From contig NZ_CP122961.1 in the NCBI RefSeq assembly GCF_029854215.1, positions 3,348,001-3,412,000 of the forward strand: a DNA stretch of 64,000 nt, read 5' to 3'. The translations under genes and the position numbers were made by a program. A model generated the notes under the pieces. The model searched no databases. It had not been told where the DNA came from and saw only the letters and a program-made list of their open reading frames with translations. Origin of the DNA: Halomonas alkaliantarctica. GTDB lineage: Bacteria > Pseudomonadota > Gammaproteobacteria > Pseudomonadales > Halomonadaceae. This document shows positions 47,033 to 58,752 of the stretch, piece by piece. The stretch's first letter is position 1. The number at the start of each line of letters is the position of its first letter.

Positions 47033-50005
47033 CTAGTTATTATTAGCGGCCGAAGGCTCAAGAAAGCGCTGCCAGAGTGCGGTGACTATATCGCGATGGA
47101 CACGAAACTCTTCACCATCGCTGAGCGCTTTTTCACCAGTGAGCGCCGCTCGGTGCGTAGCGCTACGATATGCTAGGTAGGCCTCACGAAGGCGCTCCGC
47201 CTCTTCAGCAGGTAAGTGCCCACTCTCGGCAAGACTCTCTAGAATGCGGATATTATCGCTGTAGGCGAGTAACGCAGGCGTTTTGTGAGCAAGCGCTAAC
47301 ACCGCGTATTGGCAAAGAAACTCGATATCCACCATGCCCCCAGCATCGTGTTTAATGTTGAAGGTATTGCTGGTGGTTTTACTGCCCAGATGGTCGCGCA
47401 TTTTGTGACGCATCTTGACCACCTCTTCGCGCAGCGCAGCTTTATCTCGCTCACCGCCTAAAATATCGCCCCGCAGCTGACTGAACTTCTCGGCCAATTC
47501 ATCGCTACCCGCTACCACGCGGGCGCGCACCAATGCCTGGTGCTCCCAGGTCCAGGCATTCTGACGCTGATACTCCGCAAAGGCTTTAAGCGATGTGACC
47601 AATAGCCCAGAATTACCCGAAGGTCGCAGGCGCATATCCACTTCATAAAGCGTGCCGGTGGGCGTTACCGCAGTGAGCAGGTGAATAATGCGCTGACCCA
47701 GACGGGTAAAAAACACCGGTGTATCAATGGGCCGTGGACCATCAGTAGTGCCTTGCCCATCGCTATCGTGAAGGAAAACCAAGTCTAAATCTGAACTGTA
47801 GCCCAGCTCAATCCCCCCCAACTTGCCGTAGCCGATAATCAGAAACTCAGCCTCGCGGGCATTCAGCCCCTCCGGAACGCCATGCTTGCGGGTAATATGC
47901 TTCCACGCCATGGCCAAAACGGCATCGAGAATGACTTCGGCGATAAAGGTTAAGTAATCACTTACTTTCATAAGATGCCGAGTACCGACGATATCCGAGG
48001 CCGCTACGTGCAGGGTTTGCGCGTGTTTGAAAACACGCAGCGCCTCCAGCTGGGCCTCCTCATCATCCTCAGGCAGACGATTCAGCGTTTGGCGCAGTTC
48101 ATCGGCCAGGCGCGCTTTATCGGCGGGGGTATACAGCGTTTCTGGCGTCAGCAACTCGTCAAGCAGAATGGGGTAGCGTGACAGCTGCTCGGCTATCCAT
48201 GGGCTGGGTGCACATAGGCGCATCAAGTGTTCAAGCGCCTGTGGGTTTTCGCGCAGCAGCGCAAGGTAAGCCGTACGCCGCAGCACGGCTTCAATCAGCG
48301 GCTGCACCCGTTCAAACGCGGTATCCGGTACCTCATTGTCCGCCACGGCATCCAGCAGTAGCGGCATCAGCGCATCCAGGCGCTCAAAGCCAATCCGCTG
48401 CATGCTTTGCACTTGCCGGGAATGGTAAAGACGCTGCAGCCGCTTCAAGGCTTTTTCAGGCTCGTTAAAGCCCGCCTCGGCAAGGTGAGCGGTAGCCTCC
48501 GGCACCTCTAACTCGCCGCGCCAGATAAGCCGCCACTGGGCCAAGCCAAGCTGGCGATCATCGTTGGCCTCTTCGACATCTTCTTCGGGGTCGGCAATCA
48601 CTGCGTCGAAATGTCGACGTACCCGCTCGCGCACTTCGTCAAGCTGGGCGACAAGCCCTGGCCAGTCTTCATGGCCCATGGCGAAAGCGACCCGCTCACG
48701 ATCACTATCATCGCTGGGCAGGGTTTGGGTCTGGCGGTCTTCCAACGCTTGGAGTGCATGCTCGACATCGCGCAGAAAGGCGTAATCGGGCAGCAGTTCA
48801 TCGACCACTTCTTGGGGTAACAGGCCTAGCTCGGGCAAGCGATTGAGCGCCGTTTTCAGCGCTGTGACCTGCAGCTCCGTATCGCGGCCGCCGCGAATCA
48901 GTTGGAACGCCTGTACCACGAACTCAACTTCGCGAATACCGCCGGGGCCAAGCTTGATATTGCTCTGCATGCCTTTGCGCTTCACTTCGCGATTGATCAT
49001 CGCCTTCAGTTCACGCAGCGACTCAATGGCGCCAAAATCGAGATATTTGCGATACACAAAGGGGCGCAGCCCGGCCAGCAGCTCGTCGCCGGCATCGAGA
49101 TCCCCAGCGACCGGACGCGCTTTAAGCATCGCGTAACGCTCCCACTCGCGGCCTTGATCCTGGTAGTAGCTGGAGAGCATGGCAAAACTGCCCACCAGCG
49201 GCCCGCCATCACCCAAAGGCCGCAAGCGCATATCGACCCGGAAGGCGAAGCCGTCAGCCGTCATGGCATCCAAGGCGGCAATCAGCTTTTGCCCCAGCTT
49301 GGTAAAGTACTCCTGGTGCTCTAAGGGCTTGCGTCCTCCCTGGGTTTCGCCCTTTTCGGGAAAGGCAAAAATCAGATCGATATCGGAAGATAGATTCAGT
49401 TCCCCTGCGCCCAGCTTTCCCATACCCAGAATCACCAGACGCTGGGGAGTGCCGTCTTTGCGTGGGGCAGGCAAGCCCCAACGCGGCGCATAAAACTGCT
49501 CAAGCCAAGCTAAAGCAGCTTCTAAACATATTTCTGCAAGTTCTGAAACCGCCTTGGCGGTATCCCACATGCTATGGCCGGAAGCACGGTTAAGGTCACG
49601 CCAAACAATACCCAGCATACGCTTACGGCGAAATCGGCGAATCGCCCGCTGCATGGCAGCTTCATCCTCGGCACTTTCAAGCGACTCATTCAGCCAATTG
49701 GCAAGCTCATCGCGCCCAGGGTTTGCGTCCAACTCTCCGACGATATCCAGTTCAGCTAGCCAATGGGGGTGGCGCACCAGTGTGTCCAGCGCAAAGGTCG
49801 AAATGGCCAGCACTCTAGCCAGGGCTTCGCGGCGCTGATCAGAAAGCCCCTGCCAGCTGCTGGAGGGCAGCTCTTGCTTGGTCATCTCAGCAACATTATC
49901 GGCTTGGGCAAGCGCCTCACTTAGCCGCTGCCAAGCGGATTGAGTGGCTTTTTGTAACGACGCTGGCAGCGTCGACAACGGTAAAAAATCGTCGTTCACT
50001 TGCAT
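47033..50005 (-). CDS. glnE: Bifunctional glutamine synthetase adenylyltransferase/deadenylase
   Basis: GlnE attaches AMP to, or removes it from, glutamine synthetase in response to PII and glutamine. The 990-residue protein has two nucleotidyltransferase domains. The N-terminal deadenylase part has LGMGKLGAGELNLSSDIDLIFAFP. The C-terminal adenylyltransferase part has YGKLGGIELGYSSDLDLVFLHDSDG, and each includes its DxD metal motif. The linker includes RQTQTLPS, and a PII-response domain ends each half. The ATG at 50005 has GAGG five bases upstream; the GTG two codons further out is less likely. It is downstream of dgkA on the same strand. Confidence 0.97.
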   Translation of the reverse strand: MQVNDDFLPLSTLPASLQKATQSAWQRLSEALAQADNVAEMTKQELPSSSWQGLSDQRREALARVLAISTFALDTLVRHPHWLAELDIVGELDANPGRDELANWLNESLESAEDEAAMQRAIRRFRRKRMLGIVWRDLNRASGHSMWDTAKAVSELAEICLEAALAWLEQFYAPRWGLPAPRKDGTPQRLVILGMGKLGAGELNLSSDIDLIFAFPEKGETQGGRKPLEHQEYFTKLGQKLIAALDAMTADGFAFRVDMRLRPLGDGGPLVGSFAMLSSYYQDQGREWERYAMLKARPVAGDLDAGDELLAGLRPFVYRKYLDFGAIESLRELKAMINREVKRKGMQSNIKLGPGGIREVEFVVQAFQLIRGGRDTELQVTALKTALNRLPELGLLPQEVVDELLPDYAFLRDVEHALQALEDRQTQTLPSDDSDRERVAFAMGHEDWPGLVAQLDEVRERVRRHFDAVIADPEEDVEEANDDRQLGLAQWRLIWRGELEVPEATAHLAEAGFNEPEKALKRLQRLYHSRQVQSMQRIGFERLDALMPLLLDAVADNEVPDTAFERVQPLIEAVLRRTAYLALLRENPQALEHLMRLCAPSPWIAEQLSRYPILLDELLTPETLYTPADKARLADELRQTLNRLPEDDEEAQLEALRVFKHAQTLHVAASDIVGTRHLMKVSDYLTFIAEVILDAVLAMAWKHITRKHGVPEGLNAREAEFLIIGYGKLGGIELGYSSDLDLVFLHDSDGQGTTDGPRPIDTPVFFTRLGQRIIHLLTAVTPTGTLYEVDMRLRPSGNSGLLVTSLKAFAEYQRQNAWTWEHQALVRARVVAGSDELAEKFSQLRGDILGGERDKAALREEVVKMRHKMRDHLGSKTTSNTFNIKHDAGGMVDIEFLCQYAVLALAHKTPALLAYSDNIRILESLAESGHLPAEEAERLREAYLAYRSATHRAALTGEKALSDGEEFRVHRDIVTALWQRFLEPSAANNN

Positions 50006-50091
50006 AACCACCTCGCTGACAGCGCGTTAAACGTTAGCTTGCAAAGCCTCATTTCAACGTCTTATTGCAAATTTTGAGCTCAAACCCTGGC

Positions 50092-50463
50092 TTAGCCAAA
50101 GAATTTTTCCCAGCCCAATAGCCCCCAGGTAAGACCGGCCATGATCAGCGACAGCATTACCGCCGCCGAACCGATATCCTTGGCCCGCCCTGAAAGCTCA
50201 TGGTGCTCGGTGCCGATCCGGTCAACCACGTTTTCTATTGCACTATTAAGTAGCTCTACGATCAGTACAAAAAACAGGCTACTTACCAGCAATAGCCAAC
50301 TGATCGGACCTTCGCCAATCCACCAGGCAAACGGCAGCAATACCAGCGTAATGCCGACCTCTTGGCGGAAAGCCGCTTCGTTTCTAAACGCCGCTTTCAG
50401 ACCTTTCCACGAATACCGCGTGGAGTGAACCAAATGTGTTAAACCGGTATGCCCAGGTTTCAT
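50092..50463 (-). CDS. dgkA: Diacylglycerol kinase
   Basis: DgkA recycles diacylglycerol to phosphatidate in the inner membrane. The 123-residue protein has the E. coli-type layout. The N-terminal amphipathic part is TRYSWKGLKAAFRNEAAFRQE, followed by three spans. The catalytic stretch VELLNSAIENVVDRIGTEHHELSGRAKDIGSAAV includes the key Glu residues and the Glu of NEAAFRQE. Length is normal. The ATG at 50463 follows GGTGAGG. It is in the minus-strand run between dacB and glnE, but a direct functional link is not evident. Confidence 0.96.
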   Translation of the reverse strand: MKPGHTGLTHLVHSTRYSWKGLKAAFRNEAAFRQEVGITLVLLPFAWWIGEGPISWLLLVSSLFFVLIVELLNSAIENVVDRIGTEHHELSGRAKDIGSAAVMLSLIMAGLTWGLLGWEKFFG

Positions 50464-50497
50464 GCAGGTCGCCTCACCTTGTGAGCGTGGAGTTTGT

Positions 50498-51973
50498 TCA
50501 GTTGGCTAATATCATTGCTTCTAGATCCAGTGACAACGGATCCAGCACCTCTGACCAGCTTAAATAAGGCGTACTGCTGTTACCATTGACCATGACACTA
50601 AACACTCCCCAACGCCCTTGCGCAGTGCGAAAATAGCCAGCCGATGCGCGGACTGCAAAGGGTTGGTTAAGCGTGCCAGTTTTGATCATGACATTATTTT
50701 GAAAGGTGGAAGACCCCCGCCGAATAAAGCGCATTACCCCGTTTGCTGGCGACTGAAAGGACGCCACGAAGCTTGGAAACAGGCTGCTTTGATGAAACAT
50801 GTCTTCCAGCATCACATTAATGCCCAGAGCCGAGGTACGGTTTTCAGTGGTCAGCCCGCTGCCACTATACAGAGTTAACGGCCCGTGCCCGGGTAGATTC
50901 TGGGCGTACGTTTCAATCGCCAGGCCTGCCTGACGTAGCTGTGCCTGGGGCGTATCGACTAGATCGAGCGCCAGCACATCGGCCATGTAGTTATTGGAGT
51001 AGTTCATGATACGCAGCAAAAGCTCTTGCAGTGGCTGACTATCCACCGCTGCCAGACGCTGAGCGCTGCTGGGCGGCTGAGACGTGCTAACGCGCCACGG
51101 TTCGCGCACCTGAATACCCGCCTGATTCAACATGCCCATCAACACTTGCGCGGTGGTTTCAGCGGCATCACCCGCGCCACGATAGACATCGCGGGCAGTC
51201 GCGTTGGTCGAAATCTGGCCCGTCAGACGCATCACGTCGCCGCGCGCGTCGGTGATACGCTCAGCGCTAATCTCGGTACCGCTATTGGCTGGGCGAGTGA
51301 CTACCTGGTTGTCAATGGTGATCAGCGACGTCTGGCTATCGCAAAGCCCCACCTGGGCGGATTCACCTGCGGTAGCGGCAGGCGCGACATTAACGCACCA
51401 ACTGCCGAAGTTGACCCCCGCTGATGAGAGCGGTGCGCTATAGGCATTGGCAACCCGAGTCAGGGCATCACAGCGGTCTGTGGTAATGCAGTCCACCGAT
51501 CCAAAGCGCCACTGGCTGACCACCAACGCCCCCTCTACCTCACGCACCCCGGCCAAGTGTAAACGCTGCACCAAGCGCCATAGGTTTTCAGTCGTGAGAC
51601 CCGGGTCTCCCCCGCCCTCAAACACCAGATCACCGCGTAGCACGCCATTTTCGATGTCAGCGGAGCTGACCAGTTGGCTGGTAAAACGGTGTTGGGGACC
51701 AAAACGGTTCAGCGCCGCCGCCGATAAATAGGCTTTAGTGACCGAAGCGGGCGACAGCTGGCGGTCCGGGGTAATACTGCCCAATAATGCATTGGCGCCT
51801 GCGTCAGCATCCAAAAGACGTGCTTCGGCACTAATCGAAAAGCCTTTGTTCTGCAGCTGGCCCAGGCGATTGAAATCGGCGAACAGGCTGGTACTGGCAC
51901 ATAGTGCCAGCGTGGCTATACCTGTCACCAGCGACCAGCGCTGCCTACGCTTAACAGTAAAAAAACACCCCAT
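50498..51973 (-). CDS. dacB: D-alanyl-D-alanine carboxypeptidase/endopeptidase (PBP4 type)
   Basis: DacB trims stem pentapeptides and cleaves peptide crosslinks in the periplasm. The 491-residue class C penicillin-binding protein has an N-terminal export signal (WSLVTGIATLALCASTSLFA). The Ser-x-x-Lys motif is SVTK (Ser77-Lys80), with the Ser-x-Asn equivalent in NYSNNYMAD and the KTG motif in MIKTGTLNQPF. A long insert between the first two motifs (EGGGDPGLTTENLW region) is typical of the PBP4 group. GAGGA lies six bases before the ATG. The SMR gene begins its stop nine bases upstream, so the two are likely co-transcribed. Confidence 0.94.
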   Translation of the reverse strand: MGCFFTVKRRQRWSLVTGIATLALCASTSLFADFNRLGQLQNKGFSISAEARLLDADAGANALLGSITPDRQLSPASVTKAYLSAAALNRFGPQHRFTSQLVSSADIENGVLRGDLVFEGGGDPGLTTENLWRLVQRLHLAGVREVEGALVVSQWRFGSVDCITTDRCDALTRVANAYSAPLSSAGVNFGSWCVNVAPAATAGESAQVGLCDSQTSLITIDNQVVTRPANSGTEISAERITDARGDVMRLTGQISTNATARDVYRGAGDAAETTAQVLMGMLNQAGIQVREPWRVSTSQPPSSAQRLAAVDSQPLQELLLRIMNYSNNYMADVLALDLVDTPQAQLRQAGLAIETYAQNLPGHGPLTLYSGSGLTTENRTSALGINVMLEDMFHQSSLFPSFVASFQSPANGVMRFIRRGSSTFQNNVMIKTGTLNQPFAVRASAGYFRTAQGRWGVFSVMVNGNSSTPYLSWSEVLDPLSLDLEAMILAN

Positions 51974-51982
51974 TACAGTTCC

Positions 51983-52312
51983 TCAATGCACATTCATTTT
52001 AGAAAACACTTGCAGCATGACGACGCCCGCCACGATCAAGCTAATGCCGACCACTGCCGGTAAATCGGGCTTTTCACCGAATATCACTATGCCGACCAGG
52101 GTGACCAGCACAATGCCTAGGCCCGCCCAAATCGCATAGGCAACCCCTACCGGCAGCGTGCGTAGCACTAGGCTGAGTAAATAAAAGGCCAACCCGTATC
52201 CCACCACGACGACTAAGCTAGGCAGTGGTCGAGTAAATCCCAGGGAGGCTTTTAAGGCACTCGTGGCGATCACCTCGGCCACTATCGCCAGCACTAAATA
52301 GACAAACGTCAT
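51983..52312 (-). CDS. Small multidrug resistance (SMR) transporter, EmrE/QacE-like
   Basis: The 109-residue protein has four membrane spans and the SMR hallmarks. The membrane-embedded Glu is at residue 13 in LAIVAEVIATSALK, and GVAYAIWAGLGIVLV gives the span 3 motif. GEKPDLPAVVGISLIVAGVVMLQ forms the last span. The pattern is EmrE/QacE-like, a drug/proton antiporter of quaternary ammonium compounds, more than the guanidinium exporter Gdx type, but substrate assignment by eye is not secure. Its ATG overlaps the upstream methyltransferase stop by 4 nt, which is an unusual partnership. Confidence 0.88.
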   Translation of the reverse strand: MTFVYLVLAIVAEVIATSALKASLGFTRPLPSLVVVVGYGLAFYLLSLVLRTLPVGVAYAIWAGLGIVLVTLVGIVIFGEKPDLPAVVGISLIVAGVVMLQVFSKMNVH

Positions 52313-52974
52313 GTTCGCTCCAGATCAACGCATAAACGCCACAGTGTCTGGCCACTTCGAGCATACTTAGCCTCGAATGGGGTTAAATAGTCGCCTTTAG
52401 GCGCAATTTCAGTCACGGCTGCCTGCTTACCAGTAACCTGGGCCACCGCCAAGGCAAACTCTTCAACATAGAGTGACCAGTTGGAGCGCAGCTCAAGGTG
52501 CCCTCCAAGGCCCAACAGTGTGGGTAAAACCGCATGGCCATGCCAGCGCATTTTTAAGTGCGCCGCCTTGGGGTAAGGGTTTGGATACAGCAGGAAGTGA
52601 TACTCGGGCGCCCAGCCAGCTTGATAGGCCAAACGCCAGAAATCCACAAGATCGGCTCTCACCAGCAGTGCATTTTCTGGCAACTTGCCATGATCGCGCC
52701 CCAAGCGATCCTCGCTACGATCAACGCCAACCACCGCATGGGCGGGGAACTGCGCTGCCAGTTGACGTGTCGATATGCCTACGCCGCAACCTGAATCAAG
52801 TATCAACGGCGATTGGCGCTCCGCGAACCACTCCGCCGCCAGGGCAAAGTTACGCTGCGTGTGCTCGGCAATCGGTTTACGCAGCGGATGTGCTAGCGCC
52901 CGGCTCACCCGACGCGCCAAATCCTGGTGCGGGCCTGGCTGATTAGAAATCACTGGTCGCGAATTATGCTGCAT
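52309..52974 (-). CDS. Divergent TrmB-like SAM-dependent methyltransferase
   Basis: The 221-residue product resembles tRNA (guanine-46-N7)-methyltransferase TrmB but is diverged. It has the SAM motif LILDSGCGVGISTRQLAAQFP. Asp in VVGVDRSEDRLGR and LLVRADLVDFWRLA also fit the fold. The LYPNPYPKAAHLKMRWHGHAVLP block stands in place of the usual FPDPWPKKRHHKRR. It ends KYARSGQTLWRLCVDLE, whereas TrmB has TKFERRG. A true trmB may exist elsewhere, making this a paralogue. The tRNA substrate is therefore uncertain. It is the first gene of the unit with the SMR pump and dacB. The ATG at 52974 is the outermost in frame. Confidence 0.75.
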   Translation of the reverse strand: MQHNSRPVISNQPGPHQDLARRVSRALAHPLRKPIAEHTQRNFALAAEWFAERQSPLILDSGCGVGISTRQLAAQFPAHAVVGVDRSEDRLGRDHGKLPENALLVRADLVDFWRLAYQAGWAPEYHFLLYPNPYPKAAHLKMRWHGHAVLPTLLGLGGHLELRSNWSLYVEEFALAVAQVTGKQAAVTEIAPKGDYLTPFEAKYARSGQTLWRLCVDLERT

Positions 52975-53168
52975 GCCATCACTCGGCTGAAAAACGTGAT
53001 TCTATCAGTCTCGAACGCTTGCGGCATGACGCCATTGCACAGCCGGTGCTATGATCATGCCTGACGTGCTTATTAGCGTACTCATTAAGCGCATAGTATT
53101 GGGCTTTATACGCCTAGTACTGTTGCCAATAATTGTTGTTACCACCACCGCACCACGAGGAACCCGGC

Positions 53169-55570
<2,402 letters not shown>

Positions 55571-55610
55571 CCAACGCCATTGTTGAGTAAAACACTCAGG
55601 TATTAGATAG

Positions 55611-55892
<282 letters not shown>

Positions 55893-55897
55893 ACCTA

Positions 55898-57187
55898 GTG
55901 CGAATTTGGGCCCTTGCCTGGCCAATCATTCTCTCCAATATCACCGTCCCGCTGCTCGGGTTGGTGGATACCGCTGTGGTCGGGCACTTGCCCGACTCTC
56001 GCTATTTAGCGGGCGTCACCCTGGGTGCCACGCTGTTTAGCTTTCTCTACTGGGGCTTTGGCTTCTTGCGTATGGGCACTACGGGGCTAGTCGCCCAAGC
56101 CATGGGGCGCGAGAGCGACACAGACGTGCGCAATCTGCTGGGGCAGTCACTAATCATGGCGCTGGTGATTGGCAGCCTATTGATTCTGTTTGCCTCGCCG
56201 CTGATTTCGTTGGGCCTGTGGCTATTGGATGGCAGTGAAATAGCAACCGAGTTAGCCCGCGAGTACGCCCATATCCGCCTCTGGTCAGCGCCAGCGGTGC
56301 TCGCCAACTACGCCATTCTGGGCTGGTTTTTGGGCCAGCAGAACTCCCGCGTCACGCTGATGATTTTACTGCTCACCAACAGCGTTAATATCGTGCTGGA
56401 TTTATGGTTTGTAGTGGGTCTGGGTATGACCAGCAACGGCGTGGCCTGGGCCAGCGTGATCGCCGACTACAGTGCGCTGGCGTTTGGCAGCTACTTAGTG
56501 CTGCGCCAGCTAGCTAGGCTAGAAGGCCTCTTTTTGCGCGAGCGCTTGCTTGCCCTAGCGGCCTATGCAGCCCTATTCAACGTCAACGCCAACCTGTTTG
56601 TGCGCACCCTTGGCCTGCTGTTCGCCATGGCGTTCTTTACCGCCCAGGGCGCCCGCCAGGGTGACACGGTGCTCGCCGCCAATGCCGTACTCCTGCAATT
56701 TATCATGCTCACCAGCTACGCCTTGGATGGCTTTGCCCACGCGGCTGAATCTCTGATTGGGCGCGCCTATGGTCGCAAAGATTGGCGTGATTTTGCCGCC
56801 ACTGTGCGCGCTGCCGCGCATTTTTCATTCTGGACCGCGGGCGCTGCCGCCCTGCTTTTTGCACTAGGCGGCAATGCGCTGATTGCGCTACTCACCGGTC
56901 TTGCAGAGGTACGTGCGACCGCGGCACAGTACTTACCCTGGATGGTCGTTATGCCGCTGATCGCGGTATGGAGCTACCTGCTTGATGGGGTGTTTATTGG
57001 CACCACCGCGGTACGTGAAATGCGCAACAGTATTTTTATTGGCCTGGCTGTTTACCTTCCCGCTTGGTGGCTAACCCAAGGGCTGGGCAATCATGGTTTG
57101 TGGCTGGCATTCATGCTGTTTACGCTGGTTCGCTCGGCAGTGTTGGTCTTCTATTATCGCCAATACCGGTTAAGCCACTGGCGCTAA
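55898..57187 (+). CDS. dinF: MATE-family efflux transporter, DinF-like
   Basis: The 429-residue protein has 12 spans and opens directly with WALAWPIILSNITVPLLGLVDTAVVGHL, the DinF/MATE signature. FLRMGTTGLVAQAMGR and NILGWFLGQQNSRVTL-like blocks follow, as does LDGFAHAAESLIGRAYGRKDWRDF. DinF-type MATE pumps are drug/toxin exporters driven by Na+ or H+. The start is a GTG at 55898 with no visible ribosome-binding site, only 5 bases past the ferredoxin stop, so translational coupling is likely. Homologues usually have about 8-10 more residues before the first span; no upstream start exists in frame. Confidence 0.88.
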   Translation: MRIWALAWPIILSNITVPLLGLVDTAVVGHLPDSRYLAGVTLGATLFSFLYWGFGFLRMGTTGLVAQAMGRESDTDVRNLLGQSLIMALVIGSLLILFASPLISLGLWLLDGSEIATELAREYAHIRLWSAPAVLANYAILGWFLGQQNSRVTLMILLLTNSVNIVLDLWFVVGLGMTSNGVAWASVIADYSALAFGSYLVLRQLARLEGLFLRERLLALAAYAALFNVNANLFVRTLGLLFAMAFFTAQGARQGDTVLAANAVLLQFIMLTSYALDGFAHAAESLIGRAYGRKDWRDFAATVRAAAHFSFWTAGAAALLFALGGNALIALLTGLAEVRATAAQYLPWMVVMPLIAVWSYLLDGVFIGTTAVREMRNSIFIGLAVYLPAWWLTQGLGNHGLWLAFMLFTLVRSAVLVFYYRQYRLSHWR

Positions 57188-57278
57188 AACAGGCGCAATT
57201 CTTGATAACTGCGCTAACGTGAGATTAGGAGGGCAGCTTCCACGTGAAAAACAGTGCGCTCCCCCGTATATTAGCCAT

Positions 57279-57311
57279 GCACTTCCTAGCCACTTGCTAG
57301 GCACTTCCTAA
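57279..57311. repeat. Three tandem 11-bp repeats upstream of the AtoE gene
   Basis: GCACTTCCTAG, CCACTTGCTAG and GCACTTCCTAA lie head to tail without gaps at 57279-57311. They end 22 bases before the AtoE-type start codon. The 11-bp period is about one helical turn, so each unit faces the same side of the DNA. A regulator-binding array is possible. Confidence 0.8.
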
Positions 57312-57333
57312 TAATGAATAAAGAGAGCATCCC

Positions 57334-58644
57334 ATGCTTAAAATGATCTCAAAACCAGCGGTAAAGCTGGTGGAGCGCTATCTCCCCGACCCGTATATTT
57401 TCGTTCTACTGCTGACGTTAATTGCCTCGGTCGCTGCGATTGCCATTGAGCGCCAAACACCGCTGGCGGTTCTGCGCTTCTGGGGCGATGGCTTCTGGGG
57501 CCTGCTGACGTTCTCGATGCAGATGCTGCTGGTGCTGGTCACCGGTTTTATGCTGGCAAGCTCACCGCCGGTAAAACGAATTCTGCAGAAAATTGCTGGC
57601 ACCGCTAAATCCCCCGGCGGCGCAATCATCCTGGTGACGCTAGTCTCATTGGCGGCCAGCTGGATTAACTGGGGGTTTGGCCTGGTGGTCGGCGCACTCT
57701 TTGCCAAAGAGCTGGCCCGGCTAATCCGCGTTGACTACCGACTGCTTGTCGCCAGTGCCTACTCCGGTTTTGTGGTGTGGCACGGCGGTTTGGCAGGCTC
57801 GATCCCGTTGACCATCGCTACCGAAGGGCATTTTTCCGCCGACCAAATTGGGGTGATTGGTACAGGCTCAACGATTTTCGCCTTTTTCAACCTCGCTATT
57901 GTGGTCTGCCTGTTTATCGCCATCCCGCTGGTAAACCGCATGATGCTGCCGGACGATAAGGATAGCGTCTACGTCGATCCCAGCGTGCTGAATGATGAGC
58001 CAGAGACGGTTGGTCGTATTACCCGCCCTGCGGAGCGCCTGGAAAACAGCTTCACCCTAGCCATGCTGGTTGGTGTGCCGGGGCTGCTGTTTTTGCTTGA
58101 CCACTTTTTGCTACGGGGTGGCGGCTTAAACCTTAACGTCGTTAACTTTATGTTTTTGTTCCTAGCCATAGTGTTACACCGCACGCCGCGTAACCTGCTT
58201 AATAGCCTGAACGAGGCGATTAAAGGCGGTGCAGGGATTGTTATTCAGTTCCCGTTTTACGCTGGCATCATGGCGATCATGGTTCAGTCTGGGCTAGCAG
58301 AGAGCATGTCCGAATGGTTGGTCTCCTTTGCCACCGTCAATACTCTGCCGTTTTGGTCATTTATCAGTGCCGGGATTGTCAATCTGTTCGTTCCCTCCGG
58401 CGGCGGCCAGTGGGCCGTGCAAGCCCCCGTAATGCTACCTGCTGCGCAGGCGCTAGGCGCTGACATTTCACGGGTCGCCATGGCGGTCGCCTGGGGCGAT
58501 GCCTGGACTAACCTGCTGCAGCCCTTTTGGGCACTACCGGTGCTCGCCATTGCCGGGCTGAAGGCAAAAGATATTATGGGTTTCTGCCTGATTCAGCTTT
58601 TTATTACCGGCATTATTATCTCCGTCGGTCTGGTATGGTTTTAA
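57334..58644 (+). CDS. Short-chain fatty acid transporter, AtoE family
   Basis: The 436-residue polytopic membrane protein has the AtoE family features. The opening is VERYLPDPYIFVLLLTLIAS, with SWINWGFGLVVGALFAKELAR following. VWHGGLAGSIPLTIAT, LFVPSGGGQWAVQAPVMLPAA and WGDAWTNLLQPFWALPVLAIAGL are also present. E. coli AtoE imports short-chain fatty acids such as acetoacetate or butyrate. There is no atoDAB CoA-transferase or thiolase nearby, so the substrate here is inferred only from family. The ATG at 57334 is 146 bases past the MATE stop, behind the tandem repeats. Confidence 0.9.
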   Translation: MLKMISKPAVKLVERYLPDPYIFVLLLTLIASVAAIAIERQTPLAVLRFWGDGFWGLLTFSMQMLLVLVTGFMLASSPPVKRILQKIAGTAKSPGGAIILVTLVSLAASWINWGFGLVVGALFAKELARLIRVDYRLLVASAYSGFVVWHGGLAGSIPLTIATEGHFSADQIGVIGTGSTIFAFFNLAIVVCLFIAIPLVNRMMLPDDKDSVYVDPSVLNDEPETVGRITRPAERLENSFTLAMLVGVPGLLFLLDHFLLRGGGLNLNVVNFMFLFLAIVLHRTPRNLLNSLNEAIKGGAGIVIQFPFYAGIMAIMVQSGLAESMSEWLVSFATVNTLPFWSFISAGIVNLFVPSGGGQWAVQAPVMLPAAQALGADISRVAMAVAWGDAWTNLLQPFWALPVLAIAGLKAKDIMGFCLIQLFITGIIISVGLVWF

Positions 58645-58752
58645 AGAGAATATAGTTTTAAAAAACCGCCAATGACTGCCCGCCGCTCAGTTTGCCCAGC
58701 CTATGGGTAGCGGGCAGCCGTTATTGGGCTCAAGTAACAGCAGGAGCAACGT

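Noticed and set aside
58676..58717. CTGCCCGC...GCGGGCAG inverted repeat between the AtoE-type and thioesterase genes
   Set aside because: The 26-base loop and lack of a T-tract make it a poor terminator; a role is not supported.
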